From Nitrospirota bacterium (GTDB taxonomy: Bacteria; Nitrospirota; Thermodesulfovibrionia; Thermodesulfovibrionales; JdFR-85): a DNA stretch of 47,374 bases. Below, piece after piece: positions 7,624 to 14,723 of the stretch. Every line of letters begins with the position of its first letter. Position 1 is the stretch's first letter. The notes beneath the pieces are model-generated. The model was given only the letters and a program-made list of their open reading frames with translations, did no database searches and was not told where the DNA came from. The position numbers and the translations under genes were made by a program. The stretch covers positions 1 through 47,374 of the forward strand of contig JAADGG010000091.1 in NCBI GenBank assembly GCA_013152485.1. Direction: 5' to 3'.

Positions 7624-9340
7624 CCCGACTCCTTCCCGTCCCGTTGCGCTCATAGACCGTAACGATCGTCCTGTACCTGAAGACCCCTGTGGCGGTGCCG
7701 AAGACCCTGGAGGGGTGGTAGCCCTTCACCTTCTTTCGTACATAACCGGGCAGGGGCTGCTTCGCCCTCTGTGCTATCACGACAATCGCACCGGGCCGGT
7801 GCTGCCTTTTCGGTCCGCTCCTGTAGTAGACGGGGTTCTTGTAAAGCCACGTAAACCTGAGGGAGGACTTCTTCAGTCTCTCCTCCGGTATGGGACGTCC
7901 AAACCGCCTGTTCACTTCATAATCGTACGAGATCTCCTTGTCCGTGAAGAGGTCGAGGATGGGAACCGCTACGGCAGGATTGACAAAGGACCTCTTCTGG
8001 GGCAGGGTGAAGACCTCTATGTCCCGGATGTCGAGAGAGTCGAGGTACCTGCCCGCCTCCCTGAGGTTCACCGTGCTGTACCTCTGGAGAAAGGGGAGGT
8101 AGACGGAAACGGCCAGCACGAGCGAAGATCCGATGACGCAGAACACTATGAATCTCCTCACGTCCCTCGCCCTGATATCACTCAGACCGTAAGACGCCAT
8201 CAACGTCAGCATGGGCAGCAGCGGGATAACATACCGGATCCTCTTTATCTGGAACAGGAACACGAGGATGACGAGATAGCTTACGATCAAGTATTTGAGG
8301 TCCCTCTTTCTGAACGCGGCATAGACCGAATAGAGCGCCGCCGCGGAGATGAAAGGATGTATCTGGAACAGAAACGTCGATGCAAACCTCTCGCCCCAGC
8401 GCCTGAGCCCGGGCACCTGGTAGCTGAAGAGGAACTTTATCTGCCCTATGAAGAAGTCCAGCTTGAGCAATATGACCACCCCTATGAGTGATACCGCTGC
8501 AAGGGTCACCAGAGAGCTCCTGACGAGCGGAACCCTCCAGTCCCTTCCCGCGTAGACCACCAGAGTGACGAACAGGACCGAAAGCATCGGCCACGTCGAA
8601 TACTTGCAGAATATGACAAAGAAGATGGCGACGGCCGAGGAGACGATCCATACCGCTCCGCCGTACTCCATGGCCATGATGAACGTGAATACAGAGAGGG
8701 TGAGGAAGAACATCGTCGGAACGTCGACCATCATGAACGGCGTCTGTATGAACAGATACGGTATGCCCAACATGAGCAGGCCGGCGTGAAAACCGGTATC
8801 CTCGTCCCAGAGCGTCCTGCCTATGAAATATGTCAGCACGGCGGTGAGGGAAAACAGGAGCGCGGTGAACGTCTGGATATAGAGTCTGTTCTCTCCGAAG
8901 AGCTTGAGTATTATTCCGTAAAGAAAGGGTATGAGCGGCAGGTCGGTCCAGGCCAGTATACTGTTTCCCCATTCGTTGAAGAAGTACCTGACGCCGTAAA
9001 GCTCCAGGTGCTTGGCCTGGGTGAAATACCTCGATGTATCGACGATGACCTCCGGTTCGCTCCAGAAGACAGAGGCCGCCGCGAAGGCCGAGAGAAAGAG
9101 GAAGACCGGTTTGTGTTCAGAGAACGGTATCCTCGACATCCCGTAGGCGATCATGACGGCGGGGATCAGGAGAAGGAAGATCCTCGTTGCGTCGACGCCG
9201 TTGAATACCCATTGCCACCGGGTAAGCCTGTTGTCGTCGAGAAACCGGAGAGAGAAGAGCACCACCGGCGTGGCCAGCGTGAAGAATGTGACTATCAGGA
9301 GATAGGGAGCCGTATTGACAGCAGTGCGTTCAGTATCCAT
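7601..9340 (-). CDS. polytopic membrane glycosyltransferase (GT39/ArnT-like)
   Basis: 579 residues with about ten or more hydrophobic segments. The first loop has an acidic site (SEPEVIVDTSRYFTQAKHLELYG) and the mid-region TDLPLIPFLYGIILKLFGENR, as in the dolichyl-phosphate-mannose/ArnT-like GT-C superfamily, where a loop Asp is catalytic. A soluble C-terminal domain of about 150 residues follows the last helix. It probably moves a sugar from a polyprenyl-phosphate donor outside the inner membrane; the acceptor is unknown. ATG at 9340 (MDTERTAV) is preferred over the in-frame TTG at 9352, because GGTGG lies 5 bases before it. It overlaps the convergent radical SAM gene tail to tail. Confidence 0.82.
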   Translation of the reverse strand: MDTERTAVNTAPYLLIVTFFTLATPVVLFSLRFLDDNRLTRWQWVFNGVDATRIFLLLIPAVMIAYGMSRIPFSEHKPVFLFLSAFAAASVFWSEPEVIVDTSRYFTQAKHLELYGVRYFFNEWGNSILAWTDLPLIPFLYGIILKLFGENRLYIQTFTALLFSLTAVLTYFIGRTLWDEDTGFHAGLLMLGIPYLFIQTPFMMVDVPTMFFLTLSVFTFIMAMEYGGAVWIVSSAVAIFFVIFCKYSTWPMLSVLFVTLVVYAGRDWRVPLVRSSLVTLAAVSLIGVVILLKLDFFIGQIKFLFSYQVPGLRRWGERFASTFLFQIHPFISAAALYSVYAAFRKRDLKYLIVSYLVILVFLFQIKRIRYVIPLLPMLTLMASYGLSDIRARDVRRFIVFCVIGSSLVLAVSVYLPFLQRYSTVNLREAGRYLDSLDIRDIEVFTLPQKRSFVNPAVAVPILDLFTDKEISYDYEVNRRFGRPIPEERLKKSSLRFTWLYKNPVYYRSGPKRQHRPGAIVVIAQRAKQPLPGYVRKKVKGYHPSRVFGTATGVFRYRTIVTVYERNGTGRSRVRSSHTP

Positions 9341-9398
9341 TTTTCCACCCAAATTATAACCGTGCGGTTCAGGTTCTGTAAAGGAGGGGACGGCTGCT

Positions 9399-9430
9399 GA
9401 GCAAGGGAGAGGATCGACCCCTCCCTGCTC
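9399..9430 (-). terminator. hairpin downstream of second rhodanese
   Basis: GAGCA-GGGAG (9399-9409, one bulged A) pairs with CTCCC-TGCTC (9421-9430) around an 11-base loop, 17 bases past the rhodanese stop. There is no T-run, so it may be a weak or rho-assisted terminator. Confidence 0.45.
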
Positions 9431-9446
9431 GAACAGTGAAGATTGT

Positions 9447-9947
9447 TTATCTCTCTACCGGGAAGTTGTTCTTTGCTGCATTGCCGATGGCCCTCTTCAT
9501 CATGTTGCCGCCCCAGTAGCCTTTCGCCCATGAAGTATAACCGAATGCGAGTACACGGGCATCATAACCGAGAGCGCGCAGGGCCACCACGGGAAGGTTC
9601 TGTGTCTGTCCGGTGTAACAATACAGGACGAGTATCTTGTCCTTTGGGAGCTTCTTGAGGTTTTCAGGCTTGAGTATCTCATTGTATGGAATATGGATTG
9701 CTCCTGGAACATGCCCCCCCTTGAAATCCTTAGCCTTCAGCCTCACGTCCACAACCTGGAAGTTGTTCTTCTTTGCCTTGATCCATCCGTAAAGCTGGTT
9801 TGCATTGACCTGGAAATGTTTATTGGCAGGTCCCTGGCTCAGCACTGCATCGAGCTCTTTCACAGCCGCAGGGCTCAACGCGTAAGCAGGTGAAAGCAAC
9901 GCCAACAGCGACAACACCGTCATCAATATCTTCAAACTGTTCCTCAT
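9447..9947 (-). CDS. exported rhodanese-like protein
   Basis: 166 residues. A signal peptide (MRNSLKILMTVLSLLALLSP, cleavage near AYA) precedes a rhodanese domain with NNFQVVDVRLKAKDFKGGHV, PGAIHIPYNEIL and the active-site Cys loop LVLYCYTGQTQ. It is shorter than the other exported rhodanese here and lacks the C-terminal GGW extension, so the two are not a recent duplication. ATG at 9947 has GGAGG about 9 bases upstream. No sigma-54 pattern was found upstream; a TTGCCT-N18-TATACT element fits a sigma-70 promoter. It probably handles sulfur in the periplasm (family inference). Confidence 0.9.
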   Translation of the reverse strand: MRNSLKILMTVLSLLALLSPAYALSPAAVKELDAVLSQGPANKHFQVNANQLYGWIKAKKNNFQVVDVRLKAKDFKGGHVPGAIHIPYNEILKPENLKKLPKDKILVLYCYTGQTQNLPVVALRALGYDARVLAFGYTSWAKGYWGGNMMKRAIGNAAKNNFPVER

Positions 9948-10115
9948 CCCAAAGCACCTCCATGATAGTAGTTTTTTAGTTTTCTGATTTTGTGTTTCTG
10001 AAACATCTCCCTAAAGACACCATTCCCCTCTCGTCCACGTTTACATACTCTACCACCACCTTTCATGATCGAGACCAGCCGAACAGGCCGTGGCCCTTTC
10101 TCAGTTTCACGCAAA

Positions 10116-10145
10116 AGTATAAAGAAATTCTATAGCAAAAGGCAA
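10116..10145 (-). promoter_or_regulatory. possible sigma-70 promoter for second rhodanese
   Basis: The minus strand has TTGCCT (10145-10140) and TATACT (10121-10116) separated by 18 bases, in the 406-base spacer 9948-10353. The rest of that spacer is AT-rich, with no gene I can support, a TATAAT at 10216-10221 facing ubiD, and the heptad repeat. Confidence 0.4.
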
Positions 10146-10240
10146 CCTTTTTCAAGACTCTATGTCGTCCGGCTGCCGCAGGTGTCGAATTCTTTCTAAA
10201 AAGAGACGGGTATTATATAATAGACGGTGGAAACACGACG

Positions 10241-10290
10241 ATTTTGAATTCAAAATTCAAAACTCAAGACTCAAAAATCAAGATTAAAAA
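10241..10290. repeat. degenerate 7-base tandem repeat (TTCAAAA type) upstream of ubiD
   Basis: Successive 7-base units TTCAAAA, TTCAAAA, CTCAAGA, CTCAAAA, ATCAAGA, TTAAAAA run from about 10249, preceded by the inverted unit TTTTGAA. The same unit family recurs near 25.3, 32.5, 38.3, 39.3 and 45.5 kb. Confidence 0.8.
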
Positions 10291-10353
10291 AATATAATAA
10301 ACAAACTCAAAAGAAACAAACTGTGACGCATCGAAAAAAAACAGGAGGACGGC

Positions 10354-11796
10354 ATGGCGTATAAAGACCTTAGGGACTTCATCAGGGTTCTCGAACAGAA
10401 GAGACTGCTCAAGAGGATAAAAGCCGAGGTTGACCCGGTGTTGGAGATCGCGGAGATCAACGACCGGGTTGTGAAGGAAGGCGGGCCGGCCCTGCTCTTC
10501 GAGAACCCGAAGGGGGCGAAATTCCCCTGTATCGTGAACCTGTTCGGTTCCTACGAGCGGATGAACCTCGCGCTCGAGGTCGACAACCTCGACGATATCG
10601 GCACGGAGATACTGGAGTTTCTCGAACCCGAGATACCGACCAACCTCATGCAGAAGCTGAAGGCCCTGCCAAAGCTCAAGAGGCTGAGCGATTTCCTGCC
10701 GAAGTACGTAAAGAGCGGCGCGTGCAAAGAGGTGATCGTGAGGGACAACCCCTCGCTCGACATCTTCCCTGTACTCAAGACATGGCCCGACGACGGCGGC
10801 AGGTTCATAACCCTTCCGATGGTCTTCACGAAAGACCCGGAAACCGGTGAACGGAACTGCGGCATGTACCGCATGCAGGTCTATGACTCAAAGACGACGG
10901 GAATGCACTGGCACATGCACAAAGACGGCGCCAGGCATTACCGCAAGGCGGAAAGGATGGGAAAGAGGCTCGAGGTGGCTGTTGCAATCGGAGCAGACCC
11001 TGCGGTCATGTACTCGTCGACCGCCCCGCTCCCTGAGGGAATAGACGAGATGCTCTTTGCGGGGTTCCTGAGAAAATCTCCCGTAGAGCTGGTGAAGTGC
11101 GAGACCGTGGACCTCGAGGTCCCTGCAAATGCCGAGATAGTGCTCGAGGGCTACTGTGAACCGGGAGAGAGGAGGGTCGAGGGTCCGTTCGGGGACCACA
11201 CCGGCTACTACTCACTGAAGGACGAGTTCCCCGTATTTCATGTCACCTGCATAACACACCGCAGGGATGCATTATATCCTGCAACCATAGTCGGCAAGCC
11301 GCCGATGGAAGACTGTTACATGGCGAAGGCTACCGAGAGGATATTCCTGCCCCTGCTGAAGAAACAGCTCCCTGAAGTGGTCGACATGAACCTCCCGGTC
11401 GAAGGAGTGTTCCACAACATCGCCATCATCTCCATCGACAAACGCTATCCCGGACATGCCAGGAAGGTGATGTACGCACTGTGGGGGATGGGACAGATGA
11501 GCTTCACGAAGATGATCCTGATAGTCGACAGCTGGGTCAACGTCCAGGACCCCGGGGAGGTCGTATGGAGACTGGGAAACAATGTCGACCCCGCGAGGGA
11601 CGTGGTGATACTGGAGGGCCCGCTGGACGTGCTCGAGCATGCCTCGAGGATACCAGCCTACGGCGGCAAGCTGGGAATAGACGCCACGAAGAAGTGGGCC
11701 TCGGAGGGCTTCGACCGTGAGTGGCCCGATGACGTCGTGATGGCACCCGAGATAAAGAGGCTCGTGGACGAGAGGTGGAAGGAGTACGGGTTTTAG
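10354..11796 (+). CDS. ubiD: UbiD-family prenyl-FMN-dependent decarboxylase
   Basis: 480 residues, the normal UbiD length. The opening KDLRDFIRVLEQKRLLKRI and the core EGYCEPGERRVEGPFGDHTGYYS contain the conserved Glu/Arg catalytic region and the metal/prenyl-FMN binding residues. The enzyme decarboxylates an aromatic or unsaturated carboxylic acid with prenylated FMN supplied by UbiX, whose gene lies about 230 bases away on the opposite strand. In an anaerobe with no other ubiquinone genes in view, menaquinone synthesis by the futalosine route (MqnL-type step) is a likely role, but aromatic-acid metabolism cannot be excluded. ATG at 10354 has AGGAGG 5 bases upstream. A candidate selenoprotein gene follows 18 bases downstream. 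Confidence 0.92.
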   Translation: MAYKDLRDFIRVLEQKRLLKRIKAEVDPVLEIAEINDRVVKEGGPALLFENPKGAKFPCIVNLFGSYERMNLALEVDNLDDIGTEILEFLEPEIPTNLMQKLKALPKLKRLSDFLPKYVKSGACKEVIVRDNPSLDIFPVLKTWPDDGGRFITLPMVFTKDPETGERNCGMYRMQVYDSKTTGMHWHMHKDGARHYRKAERMGKRLEVAVAIGADPAVMYSSTAPLPEGIDEMLFAGFLRKSPVELVKCETVDLEVPANAEIVLEGYCEPGERRVEGPFGDHTGYYSLKDEFPVFHVTCITHRRDALYPATIVGKPPMEDCYMAKATERIFLPLLKKQLPEVVDMNLPVEGVFHNIAIISIDKRYPGHARKVMYALWGMGQMSFTKMILIVDSWVNVQDPGEVVWRLGNNVDPARDVVILEGPLDVLEHASRIPAYGGKLGIDATKKWASEGFDREWPDDVVMAPEIKRLVDERWKEYGF

Positions 11797-11814
11797 ACAT
11801 GGAGATACGGACTC

Positions 11815-11997
11815 ATGGATGAGAAAAGGCCCCTCTGCAGGGAGTGCAAGGCCGAGCTGAGGCTCTTCATAGGCTGAAGGACTGCAAGGCTATGCTGCAC
11901 GGAGTGCAGCAAGACGTTCACCATAAGTGAGTACATAGATGAGCTCACCGAGGAGATGTGGGAGAGGATCGCACTGAGGCCCTGCAACAGGGCATGA
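11815..11997 (+). CDS. dual-CxxC small protein with in-frame UGA, candidate selenoprotein
   Basis: Reading from ATG at 11815, the frame runs MDEKRPLCRECKAELRLFIG, then TGA at 11875-11877, then RTARLCCTECSKTFTISEYI and on to RPCNRA, stopping at 11995. The result is 60 residues with two CxxC motifs (CREC, CTEC), which would be lost if the UGA ended translation. I recall a family annotated as dual CXXC motif small (seleno)protein, in which a Cys or Sec occupies the place after the LRLF-x-G segment and an IxEYIDEL-like tail follows; this is from memory, not a search. A hairpin 22 bases after the UGA fits a bacterial SECIS. The function is unknown, probably redox or zinc binding. A GGAG lies about 10 bases before the ATG. 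The alternative is a nonsense-mutated gene. Confidence 0.72.
11894..11910 (+). promoter_or_regulatory. candidate bacterial SECIS hairpin
   Basis: GCTGCA pairs with TGCAGC around the loop CGGAG. The loop starts 22 bases after the UGA and has G at its second position, matching the general bSECIS rule (short apical loop with an early G, about 16-37 bases from UGA). Confidence 0.55.
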
Positions 11998-12024
11998 CCC
12001 GCGGCGGGCGGAGGACAGAACCTG

Positions 12025-12642
12025 CTACTGCCGCCACCTCCTGTACAGGCCATGGTCGATACGCAACTGGTCCAGGATCTTGCCCGCCATGAAATCGACC
12101 ATATCGTCTATGCTCTCGGGCTTACTGTAAAAGCCGGCGACAGGAGGCACGATCCTGACACCGAGCCTTGCAAGCTTGAGCATGTTTTCGAGGTGTACGG
12201 CGCTGAGCGGGGTCTCGCGGGGAGAGAGCACGAGCGGCCGGCCCTCCTTGATCGCAACATCGGCGGCCCTCTCTATCAGGCCGTCTGCGTAGCCGTTGGC
12301 AATCGCCGAGAGGGTCTTCATGGTACAGGGCACGATGAACATCGCATCGACCGGAAAGGAGCCGCTCGAGACCGGAGCCCAGAGGTCCTTCTCATCGTGC
12401 AGATGAAGCCTCCCGGAAAGGGCCCCTGCTCCACCCGACGAGCCGCTCCTACGGTCCAGCCAGGCAATGAGTTCCTCTTCAGGCCCCCGGGACAGGTCCA
12501 CACCCACCTCTTCTTCTATTATGGAGACGGCGGGCCGTGATATCATGAGGTGGACCTCTGCGTCCCTGAGAAGGCTTTCGAGCACCCTCAGCCCTATGAC
12601 CGGACCCGTCGCACCTGTTATCGCAAGTATGTATCTGTTCAT
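12025..12642 (-). CDS. ubiX: UbiX-type flavin prenyltransferase
   Basis: 205 residues from ATG at 12642 (MNRYILAITGATGPVIG). The N-terminal GATG FMN-binding loop, FIVPCTMKTLSAIANGYAD (the PCSMKTL-type substrate site) and LVLSPRETPLSAVHLENML are UbiX signatures. It joins a dimethylallyl group to FMN, producing the cofactor used by UbiD, which is encoded beside it on the other strand. A longer in-frame start at 12675 adds MGSDFHGGEDG, which has no family counterpart. Residues 66-86 hold a small Gly/Ser-rich insertion. Downstream, the convergent spacer contains the candidate selenoprotein gene. Confidence 0.92.
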   Translation of the reverse strand: MNRYILAITGATGPVIGLRVLESLLRDAEVHLMISRPAVSIIEEEVGVDLSRGPEEELIAWLDRRSGSSGGAGALSGRLHLHDEKDLWAPVSSGSFPVDAMFIVPCTMKTLSAIANGYADGLIERAADVAIKEGRPLVLSPRETPLSAVHLENMLKLARLGVRIVPPVAGFYSKPESIDDMVDFMAGKILDQLRIDHGLYRRWRQ

Positions 12643-12683
12643 TCCGTCTTCACCACCGTGAAAATCCGAGCCCATATTGCTCC

Positions 12684-12754
12684 GGTCCCGCGCAGCAGGG
12701 ACCTCATGGGCCCGACACTGTTTTCTTGTCGCCGGGGTCCCTTCACGAGGGACC
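12684..12754. repeat. two copies of a GGTCCC/GGGACC hairpin
   Basis: GGTCCC (12684-12689) pairs with GGGACC (12698-12703), and GGTCCC (12736-12741) with GGGACC (12749-12754). Both right arms are followed by TCA, and the two dyads are about 52 bases apart. They fill the spacer between the unknown gene and ubiX and could act as transcript hairpins or a paired binding site. Confidence 0.55.
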
Positions 12755-12763
12755 TCAGCACCT

Positions 12764-13255
12764 TCAGAGACTGCTGGCCACTATGAGACCTGCATCCTCG
12801 GCAACGAGATGGCAGTTGATCCTGACGCCTCCGTCAGGGGCGGCCATCTTCTCCGAAGACTCCCTCGCCTTGTTGCAGAGCCTTCTCAGCACATCGAAGC
12901 GCTGCCCGTAGTACAGGCAGTGGAATATATCGTTGCAGTCAGACGATGCAAACGGTCTAAGGTCGTCATCGCTCAGGCCGAGCCCCTTGAGCAGAAAGAA
13001 GACCTCGCCCCTTGAAGGTGTTTCGTCTTTCCACAGGGCAAGCCTGAGCATCCACTCCCAGCCGCCCGAGACGTGTATCTTCAGGGCCCCTGCCCTGATC
13101 GATCGATGCAGTGAATCGAGCAGGCTTTCAGGAGCAATCGTGTAGGCATCGTCATCGAAGCGGAACAGTGCCTTGTGTGCCTCTTTTGTTGAAAGGCTCT
13201 CGCTGATTACGATCTCATGCCTTCCGCGCGGTCCTGTTTCACACCTTAAAGACAT
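12764..13255 (-). CDS. protein of unknown function
   Basis: 163 residues (MSLRCETGPRGRHEIVISES at the start), with no signal peptide and no membrane segment. It is mixed alpha/beta with Cys in SSDCNDIFHC, RRLCNKA and INCHLV, which do not form a known metal motif. ATG at 13255 is preceded closely by AAGGGG. Codon use matches the neighbours. I do not recognise a family. It is on the same strand as ubiX but separated by 121 bases of hairpins. Confidence 0.6.
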   Translation of the reverse strand: MSLRCETGPRGRHEIVISESLSTKEAHKALFRFDDDAYTIAPESLLDSLHRSIRAGALKIHVSGGWEWMLRLALWKDETPSRGEVFFLLKGLGLSDDDLRPFASSDCNDIFHCLYYGQRFDVLRRLCNKARESSEKMAAPDGGVRINCHLVAEDAGLIVASSL

Positions 13256-13315
13256 AACCCCTTGTACTTTACCCTAAAGAGAGTACCGGGTTCAACACTT
13301 AAGCGGCAAAGGGAG

Positions 13316-14158
13316 TCAGAACTCGTACCCGAGGGCGAACCTGGCGAGGTCCTGACTCACGTCCGTAAGGCCGATCGCCCCACCGAACCTGACCGTCAGG
13401 TCACCGGAAAGGCGTATCATGAGATTCGGCGACAGGTAGTGCTGAGTGACGCCCGGGTCGGCCGTGATCCCCTTGTCACTGTCTCCGAGGCCGCCGAAGA
13501 GCTCCAGTCCGAAGACCACGTCCCGTGCATGACCGGCCGGTCCCCTGCCGAAAAGCCTGTAGTTGAGCCCCGCAGCATATCCGAAGGAGGTCACCCCTGT
13601 GTCGAGATCGCTCTCGTTGAGCCAGTTCACGGCCATGTCGAGCCTGGGGGTGATGTCGCGGCCGAGGATGAGCCTCGTCTCGAGCACCCTCTCTCTCGGC
13701 CTCGCCTTCTCCCTCTCGGCGGCATCCTCGCGTCCGCTGACCTCCATCAGGTATTTCGTGTCTTCAGCAAGGCTCTCGTATTCCATGTAGAAGACAGGGT
13801 TGAGAAAGGTTCCGTACTCAAAGGGACGGTAGCGGTTCTCCCAGCGGAAACCCGTAAAGTTGTACCCTCCCTCTCCCGACGTAACCTGGCCTTCGATCAT
13901 GAACTCCGAGGTCCACCTGTCCGTGACCCCGACCTCGAACTCCACCATCTGCGACGTATAACGGGTGCCGTCCGGTTCCTGGCCGATGTCGGTCATGAAC
14001 ATGACCTCCAGCTCACCGGTATCCGCTGTGTGATGATTGTAGAGGACGAAGTTCGCACCATTGCCGCCGTAGGCCGCTCCTGACAGCAACAGCTGCAGCA
14101 CCGTGAGAATGAGCGGAAAGATGACACCCAACCGCTTGACCTTGACTGTTTCAAACAT
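13316..14158 (-). CDS. outer-membrane beta-barrel protein, Fur-controlled
   Basis: 280 residues. A signal peptide (MFETVKVKRLGVIFPLILTV to about residue 31) is followed by alternating amphipathic strands (ELEVMFMTDIG, TSEFMIEGQVTSGEGGYNF, FGYAAGLNYRLFG, DLTVRFGGAIGLTD) and ends in LARFALGYEF; a terminal Phe is the usual barrel-insertion signal. No plug or TonB box is present, so it is not a TonB-dependent receptor. ATG at 14158 has GGAGG 5 bases upstream. A near-perfect Fur box at 14183-14197 lies 25-39 bases before the start, so expression is probably iron-repressed, and the fur gene lies directly upstream. The function may be metal-related uptake or envelope adaptation (inference). Confidence 0.82.
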   Translation of the reverse strand: MFETVKVKRLGVIFPLILTVLQLLLSGAAYGGNGANFVLYNHHTADTGELEVMFMTDIGQEPDGTRYTSQMVEFEVGVTDRWTSEFMIEGQVTSGEGGYNFTGFRWENRYRPFEYGTFLNPVFYMEYESLAEDTKYLMEVSGREDAAEREKARPRERVLETRLILGRDITPRLDMAVNWLNESDLDTGVTSFGYAAGLNYRLFGRGPAGHARDVVFGLELFGGLGDSDKGITADPGVTQHYLSPNLMIRLSGDLTVRFGGAIGLTDVSQDLARFALGYEF

Positions 14159-14182
14159 GCAGACCTCCGTAAAAGTTGATCA

Positions 14183-14197
14183 TGATAATCGTTATCA
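14183..14197. promoter_or_regulatory. Fur box upstream of the outer-membrane protein
   Basis: TGATAATCGTTATCA is a 7-1-7 palindrome with one half-site mismatch, very close to the core TGATAATNATTATCA. It lies between the fur stop and the barrel-protein start. Confidence 0.85.
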
Positions 14198-14216
14198 TTT
14201 TCGGGGAAAAAATTTT

Positions 14217-14660
14217 TCACCCCTGCTTCTTCCTGCACTCCCTGCATATCCCGTAGAGGTACATCTTGTGTCCCGTCAGACGAAAGCCGTATTTCTTCGC
14301 CAGCCTCTCCTGCAGCTCCTCTATCCTCTCGTCCACCACTTCCATGTTCCTGTGACACCTCTCGCATATTATATGGTCGTGGTGTTCGTGCCCGTAGCTG
14401 TGCTCGTACCTCAGCACGCCGTCGCCGAAGTCGACCTCCCGCGCAAGGCCCGCCTCTGAAAGGAGCTTCAGGGTCCTGTAGACGGTCGCCTGTCCGATCG
14501 AACGGTCTTTGCGCCTGATCAGTCCATAGAGCTCCTCGGGGCTCAGATGCTTCTCGGTCCTCAGGAAGGCATCCAGTATGAGCCCCCGCTGGTTGGTCAT
14601 GCGCATGCCCCTGTCGGCGAGGAACCTGACGAATATATCCTTCTCGGTCTTACCGGTCAT
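14217..14660 (-). CDS. fur: Fur family ferric uptake regulator
   Basis: 147 residues. The N-terminal winged helix has RGMRMTNQRGLILDAFLRTE and the recognition helix SIGQATVYRTLKLLSEAGLA. Metal sites are HEHHDHIICERCHR and the C-terminal structural zinc pair CRECRKKQG. Fur binds Fe(II) and represses iron-uptake genes. ATG at 14660 lacks a Shine-Dalgarno but sits 21 bases after the expected start of a consensus sigma-70 promoter; a Fur-box-like palindrome between promoter and ATG indicates autoregulation. A related specificity (PerR, Zur) is possible, but the TGATAAT-type boxes here favour Fur. Confidence 0.93.
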   Translation of the reverse strand: MTGKTEKDIFVRFLADRGMRMTNQRGLILDAFLRTEKHLSPEELYGLIRRKDRSIGQATVYRTLKLLSEAGLAREVDFGDGVLRYEHSYGHEHHDHIICERCHRNMEVVDERIEELQERLAKKYGFRLTGHKMYLYGICRECRKKQG

Positions 14661-14663
14661 TAT

Positions 14664-14678
14664 TGATAATGAAAATCA
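14664..14678. promoter_or_regulatory. Fur-box-like operator in the fur leader
   Basis: TGATAATGAAAATCA has a good left half-site and a weaker right one, placed just downstream of the expected transcription start of fur. It would suit negative autoregulation. Confidence 0.65.
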
Positions 14679-14687
14679 GTTTTATAT

Positions 14688-14716
14688 ATTATACACCCGG
14701 AGGTGCTCTTTGTCAA
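14688..14716 (-). promoter_or_regulatory. consensus sigma-70 promoter of fur
   Basis: The minus strand has TTGACA (14716-14711), a 17-base spacer, and TATAAT (14693-14688): both hexamers are perfect. It lies within the 63 bases between the rRNA methyltransferase stop and the fur start. Confidence 0.85.
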
Positions 14717-14723
14717 CGGGGAC

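Noticed and set aside
11815-11997. Dismissal of the dual-CxxC frame as a dead gene
   Set aside because: The single UGA, intact second half and SECIS-like hairpin make selenocysteine more likely than decay, so it is reported as a gene.
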